DNA from: Hyaloraphidium curvatum
Taxonomy: Eukaryota; Monoblepharomycota; Hyaloraphidiomycetes; Hyaloraphidiales; Hyaloraphidiaceae
Length of the DNA: 64,000 nucleotides
Direction of reading: 5' to 3'
NCBI GenBank assembly: GCA_025558095.1
Contig: JAIVFI010000013.1
Location: forward strand, 248,001 to 312,000
How positions within the stretch are numbered: position 1 is the first letter of the stretch; the number at the start of each line of letters is the position of its first letter. Under the pieces are notes generated by a model. That model saw only the letters and a list, made by a program, of their open reading frames with translations. It was not told the DNA's origin and did no database searches. A program made the position numbers and the translations under genes. Shown piece by piece: positions 11,926 to 23,662 of the stretch.

Positions 11926-13324
11926 ATGACCATCAACGTGCCGGTGCAGGGGCGACCTGCGCTGCACAAAGCTCGCGTCACGCAGCCGTCTCGGAAGGGC
12001 AAGAAGGCGTGGAGGAAGAACATCGACATCACGGAGCATGATGCTGCCCTGGAGGACCGGAGCAACGAGAAGCGCTTGGGCGGCAAGCGCCTGCACGAAA
12101 TCGCAAACGACAGTCTGTTCGTCATCGATGCTCAGGGAGACGACAAGGGTGGGCAGCGACCAGCTTTTCTTTCCCCCGCAGCTCACCTCGGAGCGTTCCT
12201 AGAGCGCCATAAGCTGCGCCATTTCCGCCTCCGTATCGATGAGATACTCAAGCCGGACAGCAAGCTGGCGCCCTTGAGGCCTCAGGAGCCTAAAGCTGGG
12301 GCCGGAACGAAGCGGAAGCTGTCGAAAGCGGAACTGCAGAAGGTCGAGAAGACAAAGGCAAAGCTGGCTCGCACCGTCGACGCAAAAGCCAAGCCCAGCG
12401 AACCATCCTCGGTCGCTGACCCTTGGGCCCCGTCTGGTGCGTCCGCCGGCTTGACATTCCAATGACCTGCTGACGCATCTCGAAGCCGAAGAGGCCGACC
12501 CCGTGGCGGTGAACGATTACCTTGCCCCGGTGCGCACCGTCCCCGTGAAACGACCAAGGACTTTCGACAGGAGAGCGCCATCGTCCTTGGCGCCGTCTGT
12601 CACACCCTCGGACCCGGGAACGTCGTACAATCCGACGTTCGAGGACCACCAACGCCTACTGCAGCAGGCCGTGGACGTGGAAGTGGCCAAGGAAAAGCAG
12701 CGCGAGCAGGTCCAGCAGAAGCTGGCGTACCCTCCCGAATTGGACCTGCTTCCTGAAGACGCCGAGATTGCTTCCCTCGGAGGGGAAGAGTCTGTGGACG
12801 ACGCTGGAGGCCTTGAGGACGAAGCTGTGGGATCCCAAAGCGCGCAAAAGCGGCTGACGAAATCGGAGAAGAACAAGCGGAAGCGCAAGCTGGAAGCGGC
12901 TGCCGAGGAAGAGAGTGCGCGTCTGCGCAAGAAGCAGGCTCGGGAGATCGCGGTCCTGCCGAGCCTGCTGAAGGAAATCAAGAAGAAGGAGAAGGCGAAC
13001 GCGCGAAAGCAGGCGGTCCCGAGAAAGGACGAGAGCGATCCGAAGCGGTTGGGGCCTTACAAGCTCAAGGAGCCGTCGTTGGACCTGCATCTGACGGAAG
13101 AGCTGAGCGAGTCTCTGCGGGCATTGAAGGTTCGGTGGAATCCAGCCGTTGTCCGATCATCCAGTAACGTAACCTTTCGTCGGCAGCCGGAAGGCAACCT
13201 GCTGAAGGATCGCTTCTCGGGGCTCCAGAAGCGGAAGCTGATTGAGCCGCGGGTCCGGGTTGTCCGTTCGCGGAAGTACAAGCTGCGGACGTACGAGAAG
13301 CCGGCGTACAGGTTCTTGAGTTGA
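11926..13324 (+). CDS. NOP53: ribosome biogenesis protein NOP53 (GLTSCR2)
   Basis: Nucleolar 60S assembly factor that recruits the exosome helicase Mtr4 to pre-60S particles. Exons 11926-12148, 12194-12436, 12486-13324; 434 aa. N-terminus: RKGKKAWRKNIDITEHDAAL and SLFVIDAQGDDK, as in the family. The C-terminus has the signature EGNLLKDRFSGLQKRKLIEP followed by RKYKLRTYEK. The middle is lysine/glutamate-rich coiled coil. The 45-bp first intron keeps frame either way; I splice it because it has a GTGGGC donor and removes a non-family insertion. It is divergent with the small membrane protein gene. Confidence 0.92.
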
Positions 13325-13491
13325 TACCCCCCACTGCGCGTTGTATTTCGACCCAGGTTCTAAGTCTCCTACATTGATGTTGCGCTGCTTGCTGCCAGAG
13401 CCAAGCATGCTGCCCACACGGTGGCACGTCCAGGTTCATCCACCGGTCCCACCCGACAGATACAGGTGCGGACAGGGCGCCAATCCTCCAC

Positions 13492-15302
13492 CTAATTACT
13501 TTGGAAGAGGAAAAGGTTGTTCGTGGCGGCAAGGGCCACAGTGTTCTCTCGCGGATGCCAGCTCGCGTGCAGGATCTTTTTCGTGAAGTCCAGCGACTCC
13601 AGATTGTTCTGGAAATCCTCCTTCTTCGTCGGCTTCTTGCCGACGGCGACGGGCGGCTTGTTCTTTGTCGACCCGATCCGTTTGGCTTTGAAGGCGGACT
13701 TGTCCGCCTGCAGCACGATGTCGTTCCGCCCGTTCCGGTCATAGATGTGGAAGTAGTTGCTGTACGACCCGGTCAAGACGTGGCTGCGCAAAGGAGAACG
13801 AGTGAGGACCGAAATCAGCTGCGCCGGCAACCCGAACCCACGAGCCGTCCCCGCTGACGGTGCACTCGAACTTGTCGAAGATGCAGTCGTTCTCGTACAG
13901 ATCGCACAGCTTGCTCCGCAGGTCGTGGATGAGGATAGTCTGGACCGGTTTCGACTCCATGTTGATGTCCCAGACCTTCAGCGTGAGGTAGTCCCGCGAG
14001 ATGATATACCGGCCCTCGCGCGAGAACTTGATGTCCGAGATGGACGAAATGATCTCGGAGAAGAAGGACTTGTTCTGCGGATCCTCTTCTTCCTCAAAGA
14101 CTTGTAACGGATGTCAGGGGCATCACGTCTCGAAGCAGCGAGCCACGAACCCTTGGCCGGTGAATCGCAGAGCGCGGACATCCGCATGTCCGCAACCTTG
14201 ATCGTCCCCTTGCTGCTGCTGTACATGAACAGATTGCAGTCGATGGGGTGGAACTCTGCCGCGGTGATGACCTCGGTGAGCTCCTCCATGTTGACGGGCT
14301 TGATGTCGACAATGTCTGGCGTGGTGACGCCTTAGCATGACGAGGGACCGCGTCTCCAAGGCACCCACTGAAACTCTGATCCGCGATGTTGAGGTTCCAA
14401 AGGTTTATTCGGAGGTCGTCTGCGCTGAGGAAGGTCTCTCCGTCGGAGTTCACGGAGATGGAATTGATGTGGTAGGCGTGCGCGTTGGCGTAGATCTTGC
14501 GGGGGATGGCCGCAATCATGGTATCGTGGTGGATGAGTTTGGGGAGTTTCAGCGACTGCTGGGTGAAGTTTTGCTGCGTGTCCATCCCGTCGGAAGTGTT
14601 GTTCTCGGAGACAACCTTGATGGACTTCTCGAAGATCTTCCACAGCTTGATGGTTTTGTCTGGATGTTGCGGCAAGGGATGGCAGATGAGCCCACGCAGC
14701 TCCCGTGGATGCTCGTCGGGGACCGACCGTTGGTAGAGAGGAGGAAGTGCGCCGCATTCTGCCGCTTGCACCAGCGAATCTTGTTGATCTTCTCCTCGAT
14801 CTCCAGACTCTTCAGGTAGTCAAACTCCGGCTCGTGCGACTGGAACTCGGTGTAAAACTTGTACTCGCATCCTTTTTTCTGCGCGATGGAGCCGCAAAGC
14901 TCAGAGAGAACCGGCCGAGTCGCCGGGAGGCACGCTCACGCCCTCGTTCCGCTCAAAGAGCACGACGCGTCCACCCTTGTCGCCCGTTGCGAGATAGTCT
15001 CCGGTCTCGTCGAACTCGACGGCCGAGATGATGTCCGCTGAGGAACGCGAGCGGCACCACGCGGCGGCGGACAAGCAGGCAGCAAAGATGGCGTCAAGAC
15101 TCCGAAGCTCCACGAACGCGCGAGGAGCAAGAACGCGCACCATCTGTGACCTCCTCGACCTCGCCTTTGTCGCCGAAACACCTTTTGCCGGAGTGAGCGC
15201 GTCACGACCCCGCGTCTGGCAGCGACGCGGCGGGCACACGCACTGTGCGAAGCGCCACGACCCCTCCTCCTCGCTCGGCGACACCTGCGGCGGGGACGCC
15301 AT
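13492..15302 (-). CDS. PPP2R2: PP2A regulatory B subunit, B55/PR55 family
   Basis: WD40 substrate-recruiting subunit of protein phosphatase 2A. Eight exons (minus): 15302-15244, 15181-15141, 15037-14940, 14878-14728, 14659-14369, 14315-14151, 14100-13842, 13783-13492; total 451 aa, the normal length. Clear family matches: [82 protein letters not shown], and [20 protein letters not shown] joined by splicing to HVLTGSY. The C-terminus KILHASWHP ... NNLFLFQ is conserved. The second exon carries a short acidic linker ([11 protein letters not shown]) rather than the longer animal form. Confidence 0.97.
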
Positions 15303-15423
15303 GGCTGTGCGAGCGTCGGAAAGTCCCTCCTAGGTCCAAGCCTATGGTTGGCGGCGCATTGTCACCCTGTTGAGGGTACCGCGTCGACGGGCGTTGGATA
15401 CGATCACACCCCCGCGGTGCGTT

Positions 15424-16284
15424 TTATTCGGGCACAAACAGGTTGAAGTCGCGTATCGCGAAGGTCCGAAGCATAGAGCGAAAGTTTTCCGCTAACGCAT
15501 CGGGCGCCATTGGTTGCGCTTCGGTGGTTTCCGGCCGATTCAGCGCGACCAGCACGTCCGTCGAGTAAGGCGCCCGAAGCCGGATGACGCCCAACAGGAT
15601 GGCCACCCTGTGAGCCTCCGACCCGTGGGACCGATATTTTGAGATCATTTGCTCTCCAATGAGCATGGATGCCGATTCGGCCTGCCTGTTGGTGCGCGAT
15701 CGGCGGCGTGGGACGGAGCAAGACCGATCGCGGCCAGCACCAGCACTCACTCGAGAGGAACCTCGAAGAAAGTCAACGGATCGAGCACCTCGATCCTGTT
15801 TATGGTGTTCGTTGTGGATTCGTTCTCCTCCGCCAGGTTGTTGAAGTGGAAAGTCGCCGCTACGAAACAACGTTGGAGCAGCTGCGCCTGTGACGTGCAT
15901 TGCCGGTACCTTCCGATGCGTCGATGTCCTTCACGGATTCCAGCAACTCGACGATGAGGCTGTCGTCGGAGTTCATGTCCACGAAGACCTCCTAGGGCAG
16001 GCCAGGTCCCGATGAGGACCACTCCCCGGAACCAGGCAAAACGCGTTCCACCTGGTTATCAGGCACCTCTCGTATTTGGCTGCCGAGAGCGGTCCGATGA
16101 GTCGCTAGCCGAACCTCCACACGCGTCCGCTCGCACCTCGCATCCAGGTAGGAGTGCGGGGTGACTGCGGTCGCGGGCGGTTCTCTAGTTCCGATGCGCC
16201 CGAGCCAGGCACGGAGCGCCGTCTACCGATGGTGATGGCTCCTCCAAAGATGGATTTGGTCTCTCCGGGCACGCCGACTGTCAT
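15424..16284 (-). CDS. MOG1: Ran guanine-nucleotide release factor MOG1
   Basis: Small protein that binds Ran and stimulates GTP release, supporting nuclear import. Exons (minus): 16284-16227, 16164-16137, 16079-16052, 15991-15935, 15887-15751, 15685-15424; 189 aa, the family length. Two consecutive exons are only 28 nt each, so the gene is easily missed. Joined sequence gives [20 protein letters not shown], then [20 protein letters not shown], then ELLES. The C-terminus, [13 protein letters not shown] ... [10 protein letters not shown], matches the last strands and helix of MOG1. It sits between ARP2 and B55, all on the minus strand, with gaps of about 90-120 bp. Confidence 0.92.
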
Positions 16285-16376
16285 TTTCGAATGGTGTTCG
16301 GGAAGGGAAGATTGGCGCCCTCGTCCGATTCTCCGCGCCTGCCCTGCCGGAAGCAGAAGGATGCGAATTGTAATAA

Positions 16377-17908
16377 TCATTTCGTGCCTAGCTTCTGCTC
16401 GACGATCTTCGGACCCTGTTCTTCCCACTCCTGCTTCGAGATCCAGAACGAGTCCTTGTCCTTCATGATATCGGCGAGGACGGCGCCGCCCAGGAACACC
16501 ATGTGCTTTCTCCGGGGCGGATCCTCGACCTTCAGTTGGAATTTCTGTGGCAACATCCAATGAGAGGCCGCGATTGCCCTTACACACCACGCAACCCACC
16601 GAGAGCCGCGAAGTGTCTCCCTTGAGAACGTTCGCAAGGTAGAGTTGCTTGATCTCCTTCTCTAACCGGCTGGGGAGACCCGGGTACATCGTCGAGCCCC
16701 CGGAAAGCACGATGTGCTTGTAGAGCTCCTGCCGGAGGTCGATGTCCGCGGACTGCACCGCGTTGAAGAGTTGCTCTGCGGGCATCGGACGATCAATCCA
16801 CGTGATATCGTCGCGAAGGAGGAAACCTGCCTGCCATCCCGGCGGCCTCGACGTCGACAAGATGCGGCTGGAACAGCGCCTCTGGTGCCTCGAACCGCTC
16901 CGATCCCAGTTTGATGACGCGCCCGTCCGGCAGCTGAGAAGCGGTTAGCGGCGACTTCAGGCGACCGCAAGAGGACCATACGGTATAGCTCTCCATCAGC
17001 ACCGTCGTCTCCTCCGCGAGTTTTCGCTCCAAGTCCAGATCGTACCTGACGCAGCGACGGCATATCAACACAGGGCTGCAGTGGGGGAAAGTGTCCCACC
17101 CACCCGACGTAGCACAGCTTCTCCTTCACCATCCGCACAGTCTCGAAATCTGCCGTCCGGTTGAAGGCGTACCCGCGCAGCAGGAGCAACTTGATGAGGT
17201 AGCGCGTGATGTCGCGCCCTGCCACATCGAGCCGCCTCGTGTTCTGAGGCAACGCGAACCCGTCGTACACCGGCACAATGTGGGTCACGCCGTCTCCAGA
17301 GTCAATCACCACACCGGTCAAGAGGCCTGATTCGGAGGGTCAGACGGCATCCGGCACGGGATCGCGAAATCGGAGGTCCACCTTGCGCGTACAGGGTGAG
17401 GACCGCCTGGATGGCCACGTTCACGCCCTGGAACCCGTACTTCTCGAACATGACCTCGCACATTTTCACCCGGTTCTGTTTCGGGTTCTGCACGGGCTCG
17501 GTCAGGAGCACCTTGCACTCCTTCGGGTCGATCTTGAGCTTCTCGTAGAACGTGTAGTCCCAGAGATACCCCTGGTCCTCCCAGTTGCGGACGATGCCGT
17601 TCTCCATCGGATAGGAGATCTGGAGCAGCGACCTCACGGCGGAGGCCTCGTCTCCGACCATGATGTCCTTGATCTCCACGTCCCCGACCTTCTCCTCCGC
17701 CCGGAGAATGGGCCGCCCGACCATCGAGGGGAAGATGGCCGTCGGGAAGTTGCTCCCCGCAAAGCCGCACTTGACGAACTGCGGAGATGACGCGTCCGCC
17801 GGGACATGAGCGCGTTCGGGCCACGGCAACGGGTCAGCGCAGGACACGCGTTTCGGGGGGTCCGGCACGCACCCCCGTTCCATTGTCGCACACGACGACT
17901 TTCGACAT
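16377..17908 (-). CDS. ARP2: actin-related protein 2 (Arp2/3 complex)
   Basis: ATP-binding subunit of the Arp2/3 actin nucleator. Exons (minus): 17908-17873, 17778-17382, 17326-17104, 17045-16982, 16933-16831, 16775-16600, 16544-16377; 388 aa. The first exon encodes only [12 protein letters not shown], the nucleotide-binding loop. Other matches are [91 protein letters not shown] and [15 protein letters not shown]. Arp2-specific insertions distinguish it from actin. The intron at 16830-16776 has a GC donor; no GT site nearby restores the frame. It is head-to-head with CWC15. Confidence 0.97.
16776..16830 (-). other. GC-AG intron in ARP2
   Basis: 55-bp intron with donor GCAGGT and acceptor CGCAG. 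Splicing here joins GMA to [11 protein letters not shown], as in ARP2 elsewhere, and gives correct phases for the rest of the gene. Confidence 0.8.
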
Positions 17909-18026
17909 CGTGGCGGAGGATAGAGGAGAGCCAGGAACGGGTCGCTCCGAGCGTCTGGACGACTTTCGCCAAGGGATCGACTTTCCAACAGTACTAAATA
18001 ACTGCAGTCGCGACGCTGTCGGCAGG

Positions 18027-18852
18027 ATGACCTCCGCAGCTCGGTGAGCGCCCCGCGGACGGCGAGGCGAGCGCCGCTAATGCTTGCTGCAGACCCACGT
18101 GGAACCCCGCCGTCGGCGGTAACACTCTGCGTGACCGCGGCGGGGTTACGAAGATCGTCTCGTCCAAGGACCTCGCCTCGCAGACCAAGCTCAAGTTCAG
18201 GCAACCGGGTCAGAATGCGCCCGAGGACCTTGCGGGGAAGGACCTGAGGGAGGAGCTGGCGAGGAAGGAGGAGGAGCACGTCAACAAGGGGAAGCGGAAG
18301 ACCGAAACGGACCTCCTCGACGACGACCAGCCGCGGAAGAGGGTACTGCCTCCGGTCAACATCGATGCGGACGACGAGAGCGACGAGGACGATAGCGACG
18401 GGGACGAGGACGGCGCTCCCCGGGCGGCGAAGTCCGCGGACGACTCCTCTTCCGAGTCCGACTCGGACGACGAGGACGACACGGCGGAGCTGATGCGGGA
18501 GCTGGAGAAGATCAAGAGGGAGCGCGCGGAGGAGAAGGAGCGGCAGGAGCGCGAAGCGATGGAGAAGGCGCAGGCCGAGCACGAGGAGGAGGTCCTCCGG
18601 GGGAACCCACTTCTGGACATGGGGAGCAAGGGGGTGGACTTTAGCGTCAAGCGGCGCTGGGACGACGACGTGGTGGGTCTCGGTGGCCCTTGGCGACTCG
18701 ACGCGCAGTGAGTCCCGTTCTGACGCCGTTCTTCTCCTCAGATCTTCAAGAACCAAGCACGAGGCGTGGAAGAAATGCCGAAGAAGCGCTTCATCAATGA
18801 CCTGCTACGGAGCGACTTCCACCGCAAGTTCATGTCCAAATACATCAAATGA
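18027..18852 (+). CDS. CWC15: pre-mRNA splicing factor CWC15
   Basis: Prp19-associated (NTC-related) spliceosome component retained in the activated complex. Exons 18027-18043 (17 nt, MTSAAR), 18093-18672, 18742-18852; 235 aa. After splicing the N-terminus reads [15 protein letters not shown], the family start. It continues with [20 protein letters not shown], an acidic/serine middle, a charged coiled coil [18 protein letters not shown], then [17 protein letters not shown] and the conserved tail [20 protein letters not shown]. The tiny first exon is supported by the PTW junction. Divergent from ARP2 with 118 bp between starts. Confidence 0.95.
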
Positions 18853-18959
18853 TCGTCTCTAGTCAACTGTTTGTGCAGCCGGGACTCGATTGTGTCATTC
18901 AATTCAGTTTGGACAAAGAGGAGGGTATCTGAATACAATCATTCTGCCGACCTGTCCCC

Positions 18960-19833
18960 CTAGCCCTTGAGGGCATTCAGCCGCCGCTCCAGGTGCTCCT
19001 CGGCCTTCTCCTCGGTCTCTTCCTCCGCCGGTTCTTCCAACGCAGGGCCAACTTTGTTGGCCTGTCCCAGCACCCCGTCCGTGAGCTCCCAGAGTACCTT
19101 CTCGACCTCTTCGTCGGCCTCCTCCTCGATGTCCTCCTCGTTCTGACCGACCATGACATCCTCCATCATCTCCTCGATGATGCCCGACTGCCAGAAGGCT
19201 CCGTCAATGCTCTCCCACGGACAAGGTCGACTCCTCGCCCACCCGCATCATCTCCTGGGACATTTCCTGCATCACCTTGGCAATGGCCGGAAGCTTGACG
19301 AGCTGGTTCATGCTATGCATGATTTCCGTGCTCCTCTTCAGCGTGCCCGCGATTTTGACCTGGGCTGTTGCCAGATGCTCGTGAACAGGTGGTCCACAGC
19401 ACCTTCGGCGCCCACGCACCGGCCTGGTGCTGCAGCTGAAGCAGCACCGAATTGAGCTGCGCCTTTGACGTGTGTAACCGCGTCTTTGCTTTCCGGGAGC
19501 GCGCCACCTCGCGCGCCAGAGTTCTGCACGACGCGACGTCCCCCCGCTTGGCCGCCTGCTTCATCGTCCGCTTAATCTTCTCCTCCTCCGCCGCGATACC
19601 GCGGAGCTGCCGATCCAGCTCCCTGTCCTGGGCCCGGATATTGGACCGCCATTTCCGAACCTGCCGGAAGTGTTGAAGTCGGTTCCTGACCGAGCAGAAG
19701 GTTGCCTCACCAGCTCGTCCGGGGTTGGTTGCTTGCCTGGGACAGAGAGGAGGAGTCACTAGGCTGGAATTAGCAGATTCACACGTTCCAAGGTACCCAG
19801 TAACCGTTGAAACAGCGACGGTCCGTCCGACAT
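18960..19833 (-). CDS. VPS24: ESCRT-III subunit CHMP3/VPS24
   Basis: Polymerising ESCRT-III subunit acting on endosomal membranes. Exons (minus): 19833-19797, 19736-19711, 19660-19420, 19364-19243, 19187-18960; 217 aa, the normal size. The first two exons give MSDGPSLFQRLLGKQPTPDE. Then come VRKWRSNIRAQDRELDRQLR and basic helices 1-2, KLPAIAKVMQEMSQEMMRSG, and acidic helices IIEEMMEDVM ... EEADEEVEKVLWELTDGVLG. The C-terminal MIM-like helix is EEHLERRLNALK. It lies 111 bp downstream of the SNX8 stop on the same strand; both are endosomal trafficking genes. Confidence 0.94.
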
Positions 19834-19944
19834 GGTGGAGTCGCGATCGTTCGCAGACGAGCGCGATCGGACGACCCTTGCGGAGGAGACAGTCAGGGTA
19901 TACAGTAGGGCCCATGCAAAAGCAATACATCGACGACGAGCCTG

Positions 19945-21652
19945 CTAATAGAGGGGCAATGCCGCTACTATCGGCGCCAGCGCAGACCACTCCTCCTCGC
20001 GACTCGCCGCGTATCGCGCTTGCTCGTTCACCAAGTTCGAGTAAATGGCGACGACGTCCTTCTTGTGGAAATGCAGGAAGTTGAGCTCCTGCCAAACCGC
20101 GAACCTGCTGAATGCCAGCCGCCGTTGCTGGCTTTCGAGCTCGCGAGAGTCCTGGAAGACCGTCAGCCTCGAACGGGAAGAATCCGAGATCCGGCCCCAC
20201 CGCATCGATGGAGTTTGCGAGCTTGTCCATCTCCTTCTGTACACCTCCCTTGGACGTCAGCTCCTCCAGCTTGGCCTTGTTGCCCTGTATGCGCTTCTGC
20301 AGTGTGTCGATCGTCATCGCGATAACCATTCGTTCCCGTCTGATCAACATGTCCTGCGGCGCGCAATCAGGGCCCCAACCGCCGTCTGTGCATGTCATTA
20401 GCCCTACCCGAGCGGCTTCCAGAAGCTCCAGATAAGCCCGCAGCCGCTCCACTGCCTCCCCCAAGGAAATCTCCGCATCGTCGCGGACCACCTTCGAAAC
20501 ACGGGCGATGCCGTTGCCGATCTTCGAGTACGTGTTCGAGATTGTCGGACAGCTTGCGCATTCCGGCACCGTGCAGTCAGAGACGGTCGCGAGCATGCCG
20601 AGCATCAAGTTGTAGCGGTTGAGGTCATCGGCATTTGCTGCAATGGGTCCTCGTGAGATTGCAGTGCTGCGAAGACGGAGGTTCCGAACCTTGGGTTCGG
20701 CTGTAAATGTTGTCCATGACGTCGGCCATCGAGGTGTACTGCTCAATGAGCAGCGGAAGCACGTCCTGCAGCTTTTCCATCCGAGACTCGGCATTAAGGG
20801 GAACCGAACTCCGTTCGGCCTCGGAAAGAACGCCGTGGATGTCCGCCTCGTCGGCGTTGGAGATTGTTGCCTGCTTCTTGTACGCGGTGATGTCCGTCTG
20901 CTCGCGGAGAAAGGCGACGAGCTCTTTGTCGTCCCGGAACGACGGGTGATTGGCGACAAAGTTGATGAAGCGGGACAGGCCGCGCCGCCGCTTCTCCAGA
21001 AACACCTGATCAGCTAGATTGAATCGCACTAGAAATGAGCCTCCACATTCAGCAATGCCGAAGCACCGCACGCCGGGAACCTACGAACCTGAGATCTTCT
21101 TTGGGGGCAGGTTGGGCACTGGACCAAAGGTCAGCACCGCTTGTGGGTGCCCTGCAGCAGCCACTCACGCAAGCGCAGAGGATAGCGAGAGGACAAGACC
21201 TCGTGCAGCCACACAAAGTCGCTGTAACGACGCAAAACGGAGGACTTGCGATACTGGAGGGGCGGCCCGTTGGCGAGGGTCTCCTCGAGCAAACGCGAGC
21301 AGTCCCACCGAGCTCTGCACTATGTAGTTGACGTGCTTGAGAATAAAACCCGCCTTCTCGGGCGCGATGGAGATTCTGACGCGGTCTTCCGGGAGGTTCA
21401 GACGGGCCGCGTCCGCGGCCAAGAACGTGTTCTCCGAAACCCCGTTGGAGGATTGCAGGGAGGGTATGATGGGCGCGGGCGGAGGCGCTGCATTCGGCCC
21501 GGGCAGAGTCACGCTAGCTGTTGCGGCCGTTCCGGGCAGCGGCGCGTCGGAACTCCGTTGAGCCCTCGCGTCGCTCGGACGCACGGGTGGACCGCACCGA
21601 ACGTGCCATCTCCTTCGTCTCCCCAGACAGAATGCGTCAAATCCTCGCTCAT
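19945..21652 (-). CDS. MVP1: sorting nexin SNX8/MVP1 (PX-BAR)
   Basis: Phosphoinositide-binding membrane-remodelling protein of endosome-to-Golgi transport. Exons (minus): 21652-21598, 21517-21309, 21253-21169, 21118-21089, 21028-20690, 20637-20408, 20353-20201, 20151-19945; 435 aa. PX domain: RISIAPEKAGFILKHVNYIV, SSVLRRYSDFVWLHEVL, NLPPKK, LEKRRRGLSRFINFVANHP. The BAR-like half includes RERMVIAMTIDTLQKRI and a C-terminal WQELNFLHFHKKD helix matching the SNX8 end. One exon is 30 nt. The N-terminus (MSEDLTHSVWGDEGDG) is acidic with a P/A linker. Divergent from FBXO9, 125 bp apart. Confidence 0.9.
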
Positions 21653-21777
21653 GGGTGCCTCTGGTCCTAAAGTAGCACGCCGGGCGCGATTGCGGGGGGC
21701 CGGCACCTGTCGAGGATCTCGACGCGGTGATGCCGTGGGGCGGCGCGCGGGGCGGGCAGCCGTACGCACTGACAACG

Positions 21778-23345
21778 ATGTCGTCGCGGGACCTCTTGCG
21801 CGATTTGGACAACCTTTCTCTCGTGGAGGATTCGGAGCTTCAGGAGTTTCGACGCCGATGGCGGGAGGAGGTTGAGAGCCGGGCAAGATCGGCCAAGAGC
21901 GGTGCCGATGCAGTGTCGGCATCTTCGACGGATGAAGCGGGCAAGGCCGCTGGCAAGGACGTGGGAAACCGCGTCGGACGGGATCCGAAAGCAATCTCGC
22001 TGGACATCCGAAAGGCCGGCTCCGCTTCTGGGACGGCGCTGGTCTCGGCTCGGCTCGCCGCGGGAACCGCCCAGCCGCAGCGGGAGGCAAGCGATGGGGC
22101 TGCTACGGCGGTGGACGTGTACGACACTGCCGTGCGCTTTGAGCGCGAGGGCAACCTTTCGAAGGCCTTAGAGTTTTATCAGAAGGCGTTTCGGATGGAC
22201 GATCAGTGCGATTCCAAGTGGAGGAAGCTCTGGGCTCGCGGAGAACTGTCGGACGCGGCTCCGTCCACGGACGACGGCGAGAAGGACCGGCCCGATTTCA
22301 CTTACGAATGGTTTGAGCGGGAGAATGGGCCATATGGTTTCGAATCCTCCACGACGGTGGCAACGGAACTGTCAAACATTCCACTGAGGTGGGCTCCTTG
22401 CCGCTCGCGTGATCGACCGCTGATTGGAGCGTTTCCACAGCTTCGTTCCCAAGAAGAAGAACAAGACGGTTCCGCTCGCGAAAGTCCCCGACGAACTCAT
22501 CCTCGTGGTACTGAAGCGCATCGCTTGGATGGACCCTTATGCTTTGGTCAGCATCGGTCTCGTGAACAAGAAGCTCTACATGCTCGCGCGAGAGCAGGTT
22601 GTGTGGCGCGATCTCTGCGAACGGACCTACCGGACCTTTGTGCCCAACGTCTTGGCCCTGGAGGCGGAGCTGCCCACGTACAGCAACGATTGGAAGGTCA
22701 TGTTTTTGAAGCGACCACGTGTGCGCCACGACGGACTCTACATTTCTCGCTGGTTCGTCGTACTGGTGCGTACCCGCGAAACCATGCTGAACCATCGCTC
22801 GGCAGTCACTACTGGAGACCAGGGCAGACAGACTTCGGGCTCACGTCCCCGTACCTTTTGGTGACCTACTTCCGATACCTTAGGGTAAGTCCATCACCGG
22901 GCGCCCTCAACCGTCCTCTGACTCGCCGCGGGCAGTTCTATCGGGACGGCACGGCCATCTCACTGTGCACCACCACGGAGCCAATCGATGCGGTCAAGCT
23001 CTTCCGGAAGCTGCCGAAGAACGTCAAGTCCCTGATGACGGGCCACTGGACCCTGACGGGCAATAGGGTGGAAGTGGTCCTGACCGATCGCGACCGGCCG
23101 AACACCGTTTTCACCATGAGGCTGTGAGGCGGTTGTCAGCGTTCTGGGCTCTTCATTCTGACCTGCGTCCGCTTAGCGCCATCCGCAGCACCGGCCACAG
23201 CTGCATGAATGTCGCAAAATGGGAGCGCTACTCCAGCGTGCAGGGCGATTTTGACGAAGTCGAGTATCCTCTGAAGACCCTGAAGAGTTTCTCGTTCTCT
23301 AGGGTTCGATCGTATGTGTCCTTTCCCTCTCCCCACTGCCCTTAA
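21778..23345 (+). CDS. FBXO9: F-box only protein 9 homologue
   Basis: SCF substrate receptor with a TPR-like N-terminus. Exons 21778-22388, 22441-22752, 22806-22884, 22936-23123, 23177-23345; 452 aa. Visible: ELQEFRRRWREEVESRA, TPR-like VDVYDTAVRFEREGNLSKAL, F-box KVPDELILVVLKRIAWMDPY with VVWRDLCERTYR, then RPRVRHDGLYISR and YFRYLRFYRDGTAISLC. The conserved last strand is FSFSRVRSYV; after it, ten extra codons to the TAA are not family-like. The end of this exon (23304-23319) matches 16 bp found again at 33359-33374, beyond the giant gene. It may have been altered by insertion there. Confidence 0.93.
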
Positions 23346-23442
23346 TGTTTCGGATCCCGGACCTTTGCTGCTTTTGTCAGAGGATGTGTGGTCGGCCCGG
23401 ATGCTCGTCGCGATGCACAGGACGACGCTCCTAGGGAGAACA

Positions 23443-23539
23443 CACAGTCGTTGATGAAGCGGACTAGGACATTGCAGTTTTGTAGTCGAACGCACAGTCG
23501 TTGATGAAGCGGACTAGGACATTGCAGTTTTGTAGTCGA
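23443..23539. repeat. 47-bp tandem duplication, 50-bp period
   Basis: Copies at 23443-23489 and 23493-23539 are identical over 47 bp, separated by 3 bp. Each begins CACAGTCGTTGATG and ends TTTTGTAGTCGA. No function seen. Confidence 0.95.
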
Positions 23540-23624
23540 GATGCAGGCCGGCGATGCAAGGGTGGATGGGTGCGTCCTAATTGGAACCGGCGAACTGGCT
23601 GGATGACGGCGCCGCAATCCAGCC

Positions 23625-23662
23625 AATCAGCAGACGCTGCGATGAGAATCAGCGGACGCTGC
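23625..23662. repeat. two 16-bp near-identical direct repeats
   Basis: AATCAGCAGACGCTGC at 23625-23640 and AATCAGCGGACGCTGC at 23647-23662 differ at one base, period 22 bp. Spacing of about two helical turns would suit a DNA-binding protein, but this is inference. Confidence 0.7.

Noticed and set aside
23443-23539. Repeat unit considered as a CRISPR array
   Set aside because: Only two copies with a 3-bp spacer, in a eukaryotic intergenic region.
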